64,000 nucleotides of DNA from Prinsepia uniflora. Lineage: Eukaryota; Streptophyta; Magnoliopsida; Rosales; Rosaceae. Shown one piece after another: positions 46,692 through 57,738 of this stretch (within the stretch, counting starts at the first letter, position 1; the number at the start of each line of letters is the position of its first letter). Under the pieces are notes generated by a model. The model searched no databases. It saw only the letters and a program-made list of their open reading frames with translations, and was not told where the DNA came from. The stretch lies in contig CM064867.1 in NCBI GenBank assembly GCA_032719365.1, positions 41,069,651 to 41,133,650 of the forward strand. The letters run 5' to 3'. The translations under genes were made by a program, and so were the position numbers.

Positions 46692-47897
46692 ATACCTCCC
46701 CGACGTGAACCCCGTGCACGTGTTGACGAGGTCAATGGAGGAAATGGATACACTGCGAGCATTGAGCGGGCTCAGCGCCTGGGTGCTATGCACTTTAGTG
46801 GGGGAACCGACCCCGAGGAAGCACACCAGTGGATTGACCGCTGGGAGAGGATTTTCGAGGTCATGCACTGTCCACCAGAGGAGCGTGTCGTACTGGTGAC
46901 TTTCCTACTGGATGGGAGCGCCTATCGATGGTGGCACAACCTTGTTTTGGCCGGCTGGACTGTTCACACCATTCTATGGGAGACCTTCCGAGAGCGGTTT
47001 CTCAACCAGTTCTATCCACGGTCATTTCGCAACGCCCGTGAGGCGGAGTTTTTGCAACTCCGGCAGGGAGATCAGACTGTAGCAGAGTACGAGGAGACCT
47101 TCCTGATGTTGTCTCATTTTGCTGAGAACTTCGTGATCACCGAGGCAGACCGATGTCGCAGATTTGAGTGGGGCCTGCGACCTGAGATTCAGGCGATGGT
47201 GACTGCAACGCCCTTTCCTTCCATGAGGGATCTGACTGATGCGGCGACCAGGGTTGAGAACAGTATCCTGGCTCGTCAGCGAGCTGAGGGGGAGACACAG
47301 CGACGTGATCGCCCACACTTGGGATTCTCGGGCCGTCGTGGCTCGAAGGGAGGACATTCTGGTGAATCTTCGTCTTCTGGCAGCCGAGGACGTTCTGGTC
47401 AGTTCCGGAGTCCTCAGCGGTCTGGACAGCGTTCTGGAGCTTGGCAGCGGTCGTACTCACCGATGAGCATCTCACCGGGAGGATACTCGGGTCGACCTAG
47501 GGAGGTCACTTGCTTCGCTTGTGGTGAGCCGGGGCACTATGCTTCTGAGTGTCCACTGATTCGAGGCAGTACTACGCCAGCACAGAGCTCAGCATCTCAG
47601 ACTGACAGCAGCGCGACACGCGGTGTTGTGCGTGGCCGTGATCGAGGAGCTAGAGGACGGGGACGACCTGCAGAGTCTATGGCTCGTGTTTATGATGTTA
47701 CCCAGCAGCAGGCCAGATCCATTCCGGGAGTGTTGACAAGTACTGTACATATTTATGGTATGGTTGTTCGTGCATTGATGGATTCGGGGGCAACTCATTC
47801 TTTTATTTCACCGCGTTGTGCGAGTCTGTTGGGCCGTGAGGTGACCGCACTTGAGCACGAGATGGGAGTGGGGACACCGATGGGTGTGACCTACTAA
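46692..47897 (+). CDS. gag-pro: Gag plus protease, element E (start codon lost, ends at internal TAA)
   Basis: Gag forms the virus-like particle and the aspartic protease processes the polyprotein in the cytoplasm. In register with the ATG of element A, the first codon here is ATA (46692-46694), a G-to-A change; the next in-frame Met is 46788 (codon 33). The retrotransposon gag domain spans about codons 55-165 (CPPEERVV, YRWWHNLVLAG, FYPRSFRNAREAEFL, WGLRPEIQAMV). An Arg/Gly/Ser-rich stretch precedes an intact CCHC zinc knuckle, CFACGEPGHYASEC, at codons 274-287. The protease motif DSGATHSFISP starts at codon 364. The frame stops at TAA 47895-47897 (codon 402), where element A reads CAA. After it the same frame stays open for pol. 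Confidence 0.93.
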   Translation: MPPRREPRARVDEVNGGNGYTASIERAQRLGAMHFSGGTDPEEAHQWIDRWERIFEVMHCPPEERVVLVTFLLDGSAYRWWHNLVLAGWTVHTILWETFRERFLNQFYPRSFRNAREAEFLQLRQGDQTVAEYEETFLMLSHFAENFVITEADRCRRFEWGLRPEIQAMVTATPFPSMRDLTDAATRVENSILARQRAEGETQRRDRPHLGFSGRRGSKGGHSGESSSSGSRGRSGQFRSPQRSGQRSGAWQRSYSPMSISPGGYSGRPREVTCFACGEPGHYASECPLIRGSTTPAQSSASQTDSSATRGVVRGRDRGARGRGRPAESMARVYDVTQQQARSIPGVLTSTVHIYGMVVRALMDSGATHSFISPRCASLLGREVTALEHEMGVGTPMGVTY

Positions 47898-50800
47898 GTG
47901 AACCAGGAGATACGAGCTTGTCCTGTGGAGATTGAGGGAGTCGAATTTCCGGCAGACTTAATTCTGATGAATGTTCACGATTTCGATGTGATACTTGGAG
48001 TTGATTGGTTGTCGGAGTATAATTCACTCATCGACTGTAGTAACATACGGTTGACTTTGAGAGGTTCGGAATTACCGGAAGTGATATTTCAGGGGGAGTG
48101 TGGAGACGCATCACCCAAGGTAATATCTGCACTCACAGCTACTAAACTTTTACAGAAGGGGTGTCAGGGTTATCTTGCTTATGTGGTAGAGTCTACGGAT
48201 GAATCTTTGAGTATTGAGGATATTCCGATTGTGCGGGAATTTCCTGATGTCTTTCCAGGAGATTTACCTGGATTACCACCACCCAGGGAGATCGACTTTA
48301 CGATCGAGTTACTCCCCGGGACTCGACCGATTTCACAAGCACCGTATCGTATGGCACCAGCGGAGCTACGGGAATTGAAAATCCAATTACAGGAACTGGT
48401 GGATCTAGGGTTTATCCGACCCAGTACATCACCATGGGGAGCGCCGGTCTTATTTGTGAAAAAGAAGGAGAGTAGTTTGCGGTTGTGTGTGGACTATCAG
48501 AAATTGAACAAGGCTACGGTAAGGAACCAGTATCCCTTACCCAGGATCGATGATTTGTTCGATCAGTTACATGGAGCCCGATATTTCTCCAAGATAGATC
48601 TGAGGTCGGGGTACCATCAACTGAGAATAGCCGAGGGGGATGTTCAGAAAAAAGCTTTACGAACGAGGTATGGGCATTATGAGTTCTTGGTGATGCCCTT
48701 CGGACTGACGAATGCACCAGCTGCATTCATGGACTTGATGAATCGAGTTTTTCGAGCATACTTGGATAAATTTGTAATCGTGTTTATTGACGACATCTTG
48801 GTGTATTCCAAGAGTGTCAGGGCTCATGAGGAGCACTTACGAATGGTATTGGGTAAACTACGACAGGAGCAGCTGTATGCTAAGTTAAGCAAATGTCAGT
48901 TTTGGCTAAATAGTATTGGATTCTTGGGTCACATTATATCACCCGAGGGGATAAGTGTGGATCCTCAGAAAACGGAGGCTGTGACAAATTGGCCAAGACC
49001 GACCACGGTGATGGAAGTGCGAAGTTTTGTTGGGTTAGCAGGCTACTATCAGAGATTCGTAGAGGGTTTCTCCCAGATTGCCGCATCATTGACTCGGTTA
49101 ACCCGGAAAGGGGTTAAGTTTGTATGGGACGAGCAGTGTGAACAGAGTTTCCAGGAATTAAAGTTCCGATTAACCACTGCACCTGTCCTTGCATTACCAG
49201 ACAGCAGTGGAGAGTTCGTGGTATATAGTGATGCATCGCTGCAGGTTTTGGGTTGTGTATTGATGCAGAATGGAAAAGTGATTGCTTACGCATCCCGGCA
49301 GCTGAAGACGCACGAGTTGAACTACCCTACTCATGATTTGGAGTTGGCAGCGGTGGTTCATGCTCTAAAGATCTGGAGACATCATTTGTTCGGTGTGACA
49401 TGCCGAATATTTACCGATCACCAGAGTCTTAAACATTTGTTCACCCAGAAGGAACTCAACATGAGACAGCGGAGATGGTTGGAGTTGTTGAAGGATTATG
49501 ATTGTACCATCGAGTACCATCCAGGCAAGGCAAATGTTGTGGCTGATGCACTTAGCAGGAAATCGGCGGGATCAGTTGCGCATTTGAGATTGGTGTATCT
49601 TCCTTTGCTAGTGGAACTTCGGAAGAGCGGAGTTATGTTAGGGATGGACGATCAGGGAGCCTTGTTGGCTAGCTTTCATGTGCGACCCGTGTTGGTCGAC
49701 AGGATCATCGAGGCTCAACTACAGGACCAGATACTCTGTGACTACAGGAACGAGGTTGAATCCGGACAGAGACAAGATTTCTCCGTCAGGGGCGATGGAG
49801 CATTAGTGAAGCTTGGGAGATTATGTGTACCTGCGGTACCAGAGTTGAGGAGAGAGATTTTAGACGAGGCCCACAGTTCGGCCTATGCTATGCATCCAGG
49901 AGGGACAAAGATGTACCGTACCCTCCGGGACTATTATTGGTGGCCAGGGATGAAGAGGGAGATAGCTGAGTTTGTCAGCAAATGTTTGATCTGTCAGCAG
50001 GTTAAGGCAGAACGGCAGCGTCCGTATGGGGCTATGCAGCCACTTCCAATTCCACAATGGAAGTGGGATCATATTACAATGGACTTTGTCTTCAAGTTAC
50101 CGAAGACAAGGAGTGGAGTTGATGGAGTCTGGGTAATAGTGGACCGGTTGACTAAATCCGCGCATTTTCTGCCTGTACGTGAGACGTACAAGCTCAACCG
50201 TTTGGCCCAGTTATTCATTAATGAGATCATCCGACTACACGGTACCCCAGAGTCGATCGTTTCGGATCGGGATCCGCGTTTCACATCCAGGTTTTGGAGG
50301 AGTCTACAGACTACTTTGGGTACGAAATTACACTTCAGTACAGCATTCCACCCACAGACCGACGGACAGTCTGAAAGGACAATACAAACTCTCGAGGACA
50401 TGATGAGAGTCTGTGTGTTGCAATTCCAGGATTCGTGGGCTGATCGATTGCCATTGATGGAGTTTGCCTACAATAACAGCTACCATGCGAGTATAGGGAT
50501 GGCACCCTATGAGGCACTGTATGGTCGACAGTGCAGAACACCGGTATACTGGATGGAGATCGGAGAGAGAACCGCAGTGGGGCCGGATCTGATGGATATG
50601 ACCCAGGAGACAGTTCGGGTTATTCGGGAAAGATTGAAAGCGGATCAGGATCGTCAGAAGAGCTATGCGGATCTGCGGATCCGAGATTTGGAATTTGAGG
50701 TTGGTGACTTTGTCTTTTTAAAGTTATCACCGTGGAAAGGAATTCTCCGATTTGGACGACGTGGGAGATTGAGTCCTCGTTATATCGGACCATATGAGAT

Positions 50801-51119
50801 TGTCGAGAGGATTGGTCCAGTGGCTTACCGTCTAGCACTACCTTCAGAGCTTTCCCGAGTACATGACGTATTTCATGTATCGATGCTACGGAAGTATCTT
50901 CGGGATGACGCTCATGCACTGCCAGAGCAACCACTGGAATTGATGACAGATTTGAGTTTCGAGGAACGGCCAGTGCAGATTCTGGATAGGAAGGAAAAGA
51001 TCTTAAGGAACAAGACGATTTCTTTGGTTAAAGTACTATGGCGGAACCACGAGGTAGAGGAAGCGACATGGGAACCCGAGGAATTGATGAGAGGGCAGTA
51101 CCCACACTTGTTTGAGTAA
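47898..51119 (+). CDS. pol: Pol of element E: RT, RNase H, integrase with chromodomain, in frame after one TAA
   Basis: This frame directly continues gag-pro after the TAA and is open to TAA 51117-51119 (codons 403-1475 from 46692). RT carries FVKKKESSLRLCVDY and the catalytic FIDDILVYS (Asp-Asp at codons 700-701). RNase H has its Asp in YSDASLQ (codon 847) and TDHQSLKHLF (Asp 909). Integrase has an HHCC zinc region (His 1061 and 1068, Cys 1098 and 1101) and a DD35E core: Asp 1131, Asp 1192, Glu 1228, exactly 35 residues between the last two. GPY/F motif (RYIGPYEIV) is near 1360. The C-terminus from about 1420 (PVQILDRKEK, VLWRNHEVEEATWEPEE) is the chromodomain of chromoviruses, thought to steer integration to modified chromatin. 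All catalytic residues I can check are present. Confidence 0.96.
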   Translation: MNQEIRACPVEIEGVEFPADLILMNVHDFDVILGVDWLSEYNSLIDCSNIRLTLRGSELPEVIFQGECGDASPKVISALTATKLLQKGCQGYLAYVVESTDESLSIEDIPIVREFPDVFPGDLPGLPPPREIDFTIELLPGTRPISQAPYRMAPAELRELKIQLQELVDLGFIRPSTSPWGAPVLFVKKKESSLRLCVDYQKLNKATVRNQYPLPRIDDLFDQLHGARYFSKIDLRSGYHQLRIAEGDVQKKALRTRYGHYEFLVMPFGLTNAPAAFMDLMNRVFRAYLDKFVIVFIDDILVYSKSVRAHEEHLRMVLGKLRQEQLYAKLSKCQFWLNSIGFLGHIISPEGISVDPQKTEAVTNWPRPTTVMEVRSFVGLAGYYQRFVEGFSQIAASLTRLTRKGVKFVWDEQCEQSFQELKFRLTTAPVLALPDSSGEFVVYSDASLQVLGCVLMQNGKVIAYASRQLKTHELNYPTHDLELAAVVHALKIWRHHLFGVTCRIFTDHQSLKHLFTQKELNMRQRRWLELLKDYDCTIEYHPGKANVVADALSRKSAGSVAHLRLVYLPLLVELRKSGVMLGMDDQGALLASFHVRPVLVDRIIEAQLQDQILCDYRNEVESGQRQDFSVRGDGALVKLGRLCVPAVPELRREILDEAHSSAYAMHPGGTKMYRTLRDYYWWPGMKREIAEFVSKCLICQQVKAERQRPYGAMQPLPIPQWKWDHITMDFVFKLPKTRSGVDGVWVIVDRLTKSAHFLPVRETYKLNRLAQLFINEIIRLHGTPESIVSDRDPRFTSRFWRSLQTTLGTKLHFSTAFHPQTDGQSERTIQTLEDMMRVCVLQFQDSWADRLPLMEFAYNNSYHASIGMAPYEALYGRQCRTPVYWMEIGERTAVGPDLMDMTQETVRVIRERLKADQDRQKSYADLRIRDLEFEVGDFVFLKLSPWKGILRFGRRGRLSPRYIGPYEIVERIGPVAYRLALPSELSRVHDVFHVSMLRKYLRDDAHALPEQPLELMTDLSFEERPVQILDRKEKILRNKTISLVKVLWRNHEVEEATWEPEELMRGQYPHLFE

Positions 51120-51141
51120 ATTTCGAGGACGAAATTTCTGT

Positions 51142-51154
51142 AAGGTGGGTAGGT
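51142..51154 (+). other. Polypurine tract, element E
   Basis: AAGGTGGGTAGGT ends one base before the 3' LTR. It lies 22 bases after the pol stop and is preceded by the conserved AATTTCGAGGACGAAATTTC block. Confidence 0.78.
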
Positions 51155-53799
51155 TGAACGACCCGAATCGAGAATAATAATATTTTAATGTAAAAAGACT
51201 ATTTTGCCCCTGAAGGGGGGGAAACTTTGACTTTTGACCCGGGAAACAATTTGGACTTTGACCCATGACTATGACGTAGGTCGGGACGTCACGAATCCGT
51301 AGACAGGCGGCACGCCGAAATCGGAGTTCGTATGAAGAAGTTATGGTCAAGGAAGCGTTTTAGTGGAATTGACGAACCGAGAACAACGGAATAAAATATT
51401 AATTTATTACGGGAATCCGTGCCAACCTAATATTTAAATCAAACCAGTGGATTGGTGACAAGTGTCACCCATCCAAACCCTTACTATTCCAATAAAGCAC
51501 ATTACACTATTTAATTCATTTTTATATTAATTATTTTCCCTCCACTTGTTTCCAGCCATTGGATTTCTGCCCAAAATGCATCCTGGCCCTTCATTCTCAT
51601 CTGCTTCCCTTGTTCATGCACGATCTCTGTCTTTCTCCCAAACACACACAAACACACATACAGCCCTCCCCCCCCCCCCCCCCCCCCCACAACCCGTGCT
51701 TCTTCTTCCATTTTCTCTCGACCAAGGCGATCACACCAGCCATCCTTATCACACCAGATGACCACCCACAGCACCACCATCATCTGCTCACCACCACCGT
51801 GCAACACCGGCAACCACCAGCCCGTTTTTCCCGTCCGAAATCCCGTCCAAAAACACAACCCGAAACACCAAGGAAACGGGTCCAAGAAACAAACCGGGAC
51901 AACCACACCACCTCGACACAGGGGAAGCTCCAGTCTGCACCGTGAGGACCCCAGGAGCTTAACTCGACGACGGCGCGGCCTGCGGCGGCGACACGGCGGC
52001 GGTAAGGTCGAAAACCCGAGAACCCGTTTTGATCCTCTGTTTCGAACCAACGTGTTTTAGTGCTAGGAAATTGATTGTGTGATGTTAGAAATGTCCTAGG
52101 GTGAGAGACGAGTTGATCAGGACCGGTTTGGACGACGGAGACGGCGTGGATCACCAGAGAAGACGATCGGACGTTGGCCGTGAGTTTCAACGACGAACTG
52201 GTGAGTTTTCTCCCGTTTTCTTTCTAGTTTGAGGTTGTAGAACCATAGAACAGACCTAGACGACCCTATAGGGATGAACCCCGTCGAAAATGGTGGCCGG
52301 AATTGTCCGGTTGAATCGGGTCAAGCCGTGGGTCGACGGCGACCCGGTTCCAGTCAAACGGGTCTGACCCGGTACTGTAGCATGATGACGTCATCATGCT
52401 GACGTCACTTCTGACGTCATGATGACGTCATCCTGTCAGATATTGTCAGACCAGGGACCAATCAGAACATGCCACGTGTCACCTGATAAGTGTCAGTGAT
52501 GACGTCATGCTGACGTCAACATGACGTCACTGCTGACGTCAGCAGTACTGTAGCAGCGTTGACCCACGTGTTGACCAGGCGCGTGGGGGCGCGTGTGAAC
52601 ATTGATTTTGGTGGGGCCGGTACCATTTTCAAGGTTACGACGATACGGATCCAATGGAGGTGGTTTCGTGTCGATCGGAGATCGTTATGTTAGTCAAAAT
52701 GGGGTTTGAAGCACCGGGAATAGTGCCCGGGATGCGATTTTGAGGCGGATCTGTTCTAGGGTCTTGGTATTGATGTTATAGGGTCCTTAAGTAACCCTCA
52801 GGAATAATAATACAGGTTTATAGAGTTCTTTGAGCAGCAAGGACCGAGTGTGAGTGGGCTGTTTGATTTATAAAAGGCTTGCATGCATAAACTGTTTTAC
52901 TATTTCCACTGATGAGTCTTATGAACTGTTTATATCTGTTATTACAATGTTTTGGGCATGAGACCCGTCTGGATTATATGTGGATTTTGTTTGGGATGTC
53001 CGGGGGACATAGGGTAAACTATACTGTTATTGTACTGTACTTTCCTACCTGTGTATATTGTCTCCTCCAGGGAGGGTCGTTGGCCTGGGTGGACCCTGGA
53101 GTAGTCACGGGGCTCTGACTGAGTGGAGTTTACCCCCGTTGGGCTGCTTACTCTCAGGAAGGCATGTTTATATACCTCGGGCAGTGACCGGGATACCGGG
53201 AGCTGATGTACCTAGAGAGTCTCGGGTGTGAGACCCTGAGTGGCAACGCGTAGCCTTAGAACCGTGACATCATTTGGGTTGGGTTTTACAGTGCACTGAT
53301 ATGTTAGTTTCACCTTACGATTATTATTGTGGTTCATTTGTTATGATTTCATTATAATATTATGTTTTCACTGCATGCAAGATTTGGAAAACAGAGGGGT
53401 AAAACCTTATGATTATTTTCTTATTAAATTGATTTCTAAACTGTTATTTTTGGCCCACTCACCCTTGTTTTACTGACCCCTCCAGACCCTGACATGGAAA
53501 TAGAGGAGGAGGACCCGGAGGAGGAGGCAGAGGTTTAGTTTGCCTAGCTGTGCACCTGTACACCCACTTGTGGGTAGGTTGAGCACCGAATAAATGTACT
53601 CTGACTAGTGTGCTCACATGTTGTATTTTACTTTCCCTTGTCTGACAGTATCGCTTTAAACACTGTGGTTGTACGTTATCTATCTATTTAAGTTTTCGGT
53701 TTTTATTTAAGGGTAATTTTGGTATGTTTAGAGTCATTGTCAGACGGGAGCGGGGCACGTCCCCCGGTGGTCCCAGTGGGATTGGGACGGGTCCTGTCA
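51155..53799 (+). repeat. 3' LTR of element E (2645 bp)
   Basis: Starts TGAACGACCC, missing the TA of TGTAACG in the 5' LTR, and ends GGTCCTGTCA before target copy TTCGA. Other differences from the 5' LTR include a longer C-tract near 51668-51689 and one fewer TGACGTCA unit. The acidic frame after CTCCAG is kept near 53465-53538. Confidence 0.95.
52386..52541 (+). promoter_or_regulatory. Eight TGACGTCA palindromes (3' LTR of E)
   Basis: Copies start at 52386, 52400, 52412, 52423, 52500, 52511, 52522 and 52534. One 11-bp step is missing relative to the 5' LTR, showing that the array changes in length by unit gain or loss. Confidence 0.6.
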
Positions 53800-54189
53800 T
53801 TCGATGGATGGAAATGTGGTTTCAAATGTGTTTTAGATTTCACTGAGATTTGATGCTGATGGTTTTCAATAATGGTTTTCCAATGTTTTGGGCTATGCCC
53901 AGATAAACGGATTTCGATGGTTTTGGGCTGAGGCCCGGGATTTGAGAAAGGAAAATGAGTTCGGTTTTTCTTAAACGGTTTGAATCACCTGAATATAGAA
54001 TGGTTTTATGGAATGGTTTGATATGCATGCATTGATTTTTAAATGGAGGGTATATATGTAATTGTGTTTTCTAATAACTGTTTTTGAATTTATACTTTAT
54101 TTTTGTCCACTCACAGTCTTTTTGTATTTTTGATACCCTCCAGGTTGTTGCAGTGCGGGCTGTTGGTCGAGAGAGACGGAGACATCACA
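53800..54189 (+). mobile_element. LTR fragment F, second part
   Basis: Continues F after element E (target copy TTCGA 53800-53804). It contains TGCATGCA 54024-54031, GTCCACTCAC 54105-54114 and the acceptor-like CCCTCCAG near 54144, then is interrupted at TCACA (54185-54189) by solo LTR G. Confidence 0.82.
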
Positions 54190-57101
54190 TGACAGGACCC
54201 GTCCCCGAAGGACTTTGATAACCGTGTCCAGTCCTGCTCCCGCCTGACAAGTCAACTGAAGTTCCAAAAATACCCTTCAAGACTTGCCAAACAAGGGATA
54301 ACTGCACCTGTGCCCACTCATACCTCCACCTCTCGAATAGTCTTGATCATCGCGCCACGGCCTGAAGGGTCAATAAAACAGAAAACGGTGTGAGTGGACA
54401 AAAATAAAGTTTTATAAATACATTTACCAAAACACATTCTTACCCTCCAATTTTCACAAACATGCATGCATATCATAAAACATGAGTAATAGTGTGCAAT
54501 CAACCAAGTATGAATAGTGGACCGATAAAATCAAAACATGTTTCTAAATTCCATGTCCACATTTTCTTCGAAACTCATGTTTATCAAAATCAATTCAAAT
54601 TTTCATAAAACTACGGGACTTATTTTCATATTCAATTTCATATAGTCACGTTTATCCCTACAACGCGTGCAAATCAAATAGGCTCAAGGACTGCTCAAAA
54701 TCCGAGCATCTGTCGCTGTGAATACCTCACTAGCCGACAATCCAGATCATCGTGAACACATCACTGACCGATCTCCATATAATCCAACGCCTCTGGTATG
54801 AGTCGAGCCTCCCTCGGCTGCACGACAATAGACCGTGCTACGTGACCTCTTCGGGGTAAACACTTCCATCCCGAAGGCAAGCGTTATCTCCAGGATGCAC
54901 TCCGGGGAAAACATATTTCCATCCGAAAGCCCTAAATATCCGCAACACATCACCATTTTGAAAACCAGTGAAAAACAGTTGCATTGAAAACCAAATCATT
55001 TATTAACACAGGGTCTCAACCTAAAATATAGTTTCCTCAAATCAGGAAAACCAAAGTCCCGATTTATTTTATAAATCCGAAAATCATCAATATTATCATG
55101 TAATCACATGGAAACACAAATCCAATCAAAATCACAATTCCATTGGGTCTCAAGCCCAAAATATCATTTTCACGCAAATCTGTGCAACCGTAAACCGAAT
55201 TGTCATTTTCACGAAAAATCATAAAATATGTCCAGAAAACATCAAATCAATTCCTGACTCATAACTCGAGTCAAAACAACATTTTCAATCCCGGACCTAC
55301 GCCCAAAACATCAATTTCACAATTTCTCAAAAATCGTGCAAAAAATAATATAATAATCCAGAAAATCAAGAAATCACCGGATTGAAATATAAATCATGCC
55401 AAATCATATCAAATCATATAATAAAGCAATTAAATCATATATGCATGCATCACGGTTAGAAAACAAAGTCCACTCACACACACTGTTCAAACGGCCTGCT
55501 TCCGAGCTGCACGTTTTTCCGTAAATTTTTGGAAATTGCAATTCCTGTCCAAAACCATTATTGAGGGTCATTAACACTTCAATATACCTCATATAATTTT
55601 CCCCACTTTCTGAAATTTAAATACGTATTTTAAACGTATAATAAAACTTCGGATATGCGGAACTTTATCAAAACGATATCCGATTTCCTCGAAACCAGTG
55701 TCAAAATGTTCGTTACATTAAATGGGACAAAAGTCATGTTGAACTCACCACGAGATTCGTGCCCACGCGCCGTCACGCGCCACCGTAAGTGGTTGCGCGT
55801 GAAACCCACGCGCCTGCTACAGTGTCATCGTCCCAACCCGTTTCATGTGATTCGGGTCCTGCAACCCGCGAGATGACCCGATCTGTTCTCTGTCAATTCG
55901 ACATCAAATCTTTCAATTGAACATTCAAACAGCTTCGTTTTAAGTCCAATTAAAGTTCTGTAAACTTAATTTCACCAATCCTTACCTTAATCCTTCAATT
56001 CGAAGATGAACTTTCGAAGAACACCTGGGGTACTATTCACCCTTTGAATTTCATTAATCCTACTTAATTTCCTTCAATTGATCCACCCAGAAGCTTCAGT
56101 GGACCAATATAAACTCATTTCCCAATCCAATTTCATCGTTTGATCTCTCTATGATCACGACTGAACCTTCGAATTTTCTTACTGTCGTCTTGACCGTTCA
56201 GAGTCTATTCGACACCAATTTTCTTCGTTCTTTAGATGATTCTGATCGTGGCAATCCTAGAAGGCTCAAATCAAACTCAATTTGAAGTTTCAAGCCCTAA
56301 AAATTCAAATTCGATTTTATGGAAGAATTTGAATTCTCACGGTTTTGAGCTTGGGTTTAGAGGTTTCCTCCTCAAATCAATCCTCTTAATTCCTCCCCTT
56401 AATCTCAATTCTCTGATGGTTTAGTTGTGGAAGGAATTGGTTAAGGGAGGAAGCTCAATTCTCTCCTCTCTGTTTTCTTTTGTTCAAGGTTCAAAGAACA
56501 AAGAAGAAAATATTAAGTGATGAATAAGAAATGATTAAAAATGATAAAGCATGATGATGATGTTTCACAAGAAACATGGAGCATGATTTAAGGTCCTCAA
56601 AATAAGGGATGAGTGACACTTTTCACTCATCTGAGTGTCCTCAATCATCGGTCATTGTTCACTATTTTAATAATATTTTAATCAAAATCCTGGTTCGTTC
56701 GGTTAATCGTTTTCAGTCCCGTGACCATAACTTTCCCGTTCGATGTCCGATTTCGACGTGCCGCCTGTCTACAGACTCGTGATATCCCGAACTACGTCAC
56801 AGTCATTAGTCAAAGTCCATTTGACCGTCCGAATCAAAAGTCAACATGTTGCCCTTACCTTTTAAAATTACCAAAATGCTCCTCGCCTTTGTAGACCGTA
56901 ACTTTCACATCCGACCTCCGATTGACGCATGCCGCCTGTTTACGGATTCAGCATCTCGAGACCTACTCAACAGTCTCTTCGGAAAGTCCAAAAAGTGTTC
57001 CGATCGAAAAGTCAACTTTCGGCCCTTATAATCAGGGGCAAAATTCGACATTTCCTTCAAAATTTCCAAATTTTCCTTTTTCGAATTTCCGGGTAGTTAC
57101 A
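54190..57101 (-). mobile_element. Solo LTR G (2912 bp), target duplication TCACA
   Basis: The minus strand starts TGTAACTACCCGG at 57101 and ends GACGGGTCCTGTCA at 54190; TCACA flanks both sides (54185-54189, 57102-57106). Same family as LTRs O and P. Inverted ten-mers are at 54390-54399 and 55468-55477, TGCATGCA at 54463-54470 and 55442-55449, dyad at 56607-56632. After the acceptor-like CAG (54364-54362), the minus-strand frame at 54361-54318 reads RGAMIKTIREVEV and stops. No gag or pol. Confidence 0.92.
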
Positions 57102-57326
57102 TCACATACGCTATCCACAGTAGAGTCTACAACCTCTGGGAAGTCCGGAAGTTTTGAACGATTCAGTCAAAAATCCCTTGTCCGACTTACGTGTCACATG
57201 GAGGTTGGATGTCAGTTTAACCTTCGTGTCACTCGTAAGTTAGACGGGAGCATGACTAAGCCCTTAATCCCGGGGGATTGAGGGCGGGTCGTGTTAATCA
57301 AAGTCCAGTTGGGACGGGTCCTGTCA
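57102..57326 (+). mobile_element. LTR fragment F, third part with mosaic end
   Basis: Resumes F after solo LTR G ('ACGCTATCCACAGTAGAGTC', compare F2 near 35500) and runs to 'GATTGAGGGCGGGTC' near 57290. The last ~35 bases ('TTAATCAAAGTCCAG' to CCTGTCA) instead resemble the end of the O/G family, which suggests recombination between LTR families. Confidence 0.65.
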
Positions 57327-57738
57327 TCTTATATGCTGCCAACCAAAAATACCGAAATTTCGGCGACATTCACCGATATTTTCATCCATGGTTATAACTA
57401 TAACCTTCAAATTCATCAATATTCATTGTTTAATGAATTCCTTTAAAATTTATTATTTTTTCAATACACCACATTTTTGTGGACTTTTAATATGTTCATC
57501 TAAATTTAAATTGAATAAACTTACCTTTTGATGGACTATTAAAAACTACCTTTAAATTCCAATTGAATATAGTAGGATTTATAAAATTATTTTAAATCCT
57601 CCACAATTCTAATTGAACAATGTTAGTTAAATTTAAAAAAATCATTTATAAAATACACAAAAGAATACCGCAAGAGAGCAAAAAGAGCCAAACATATACT
57701 TTGGCTAATGCATGAGATATTCCCGGACTAACCTTCAC
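57327..57738. other. AT-rich sequence of unknown origin, target of LTR H
   Basis: No LTR features and no gene. It is rich in TTTAAATT-like runs and contains a short palindrome GGTTATAACTATAACC near 57389. It continues after LTR H at 63959 ('TTCACTATTTGGCCC'), so it may be a remnant of other repeat or host sequence. Confidence 0.5.

Larger units (their letters stand above)
43924..53799 (+). mobile_element. Element E: nearly intact Tekay/Del-type chromovirus, target duplication TTCGA
   Basis: A full-length LTR retrotransposon of 9876 bp with both LTRs, initiator-tRNA-Met primer site, one continuous gag-pol frame and a polypurine tract. TTCGA flanks both ends (43919-43923, 53800-53804). By eye the LTRs differ by roughly 1-3% outside the C-tract and the TGACGTCA cluster, so insertion is recent relative to element A. 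Only a lost start codon and one internal TAA separate it from an open polyprotein. Confidence 0.96.
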
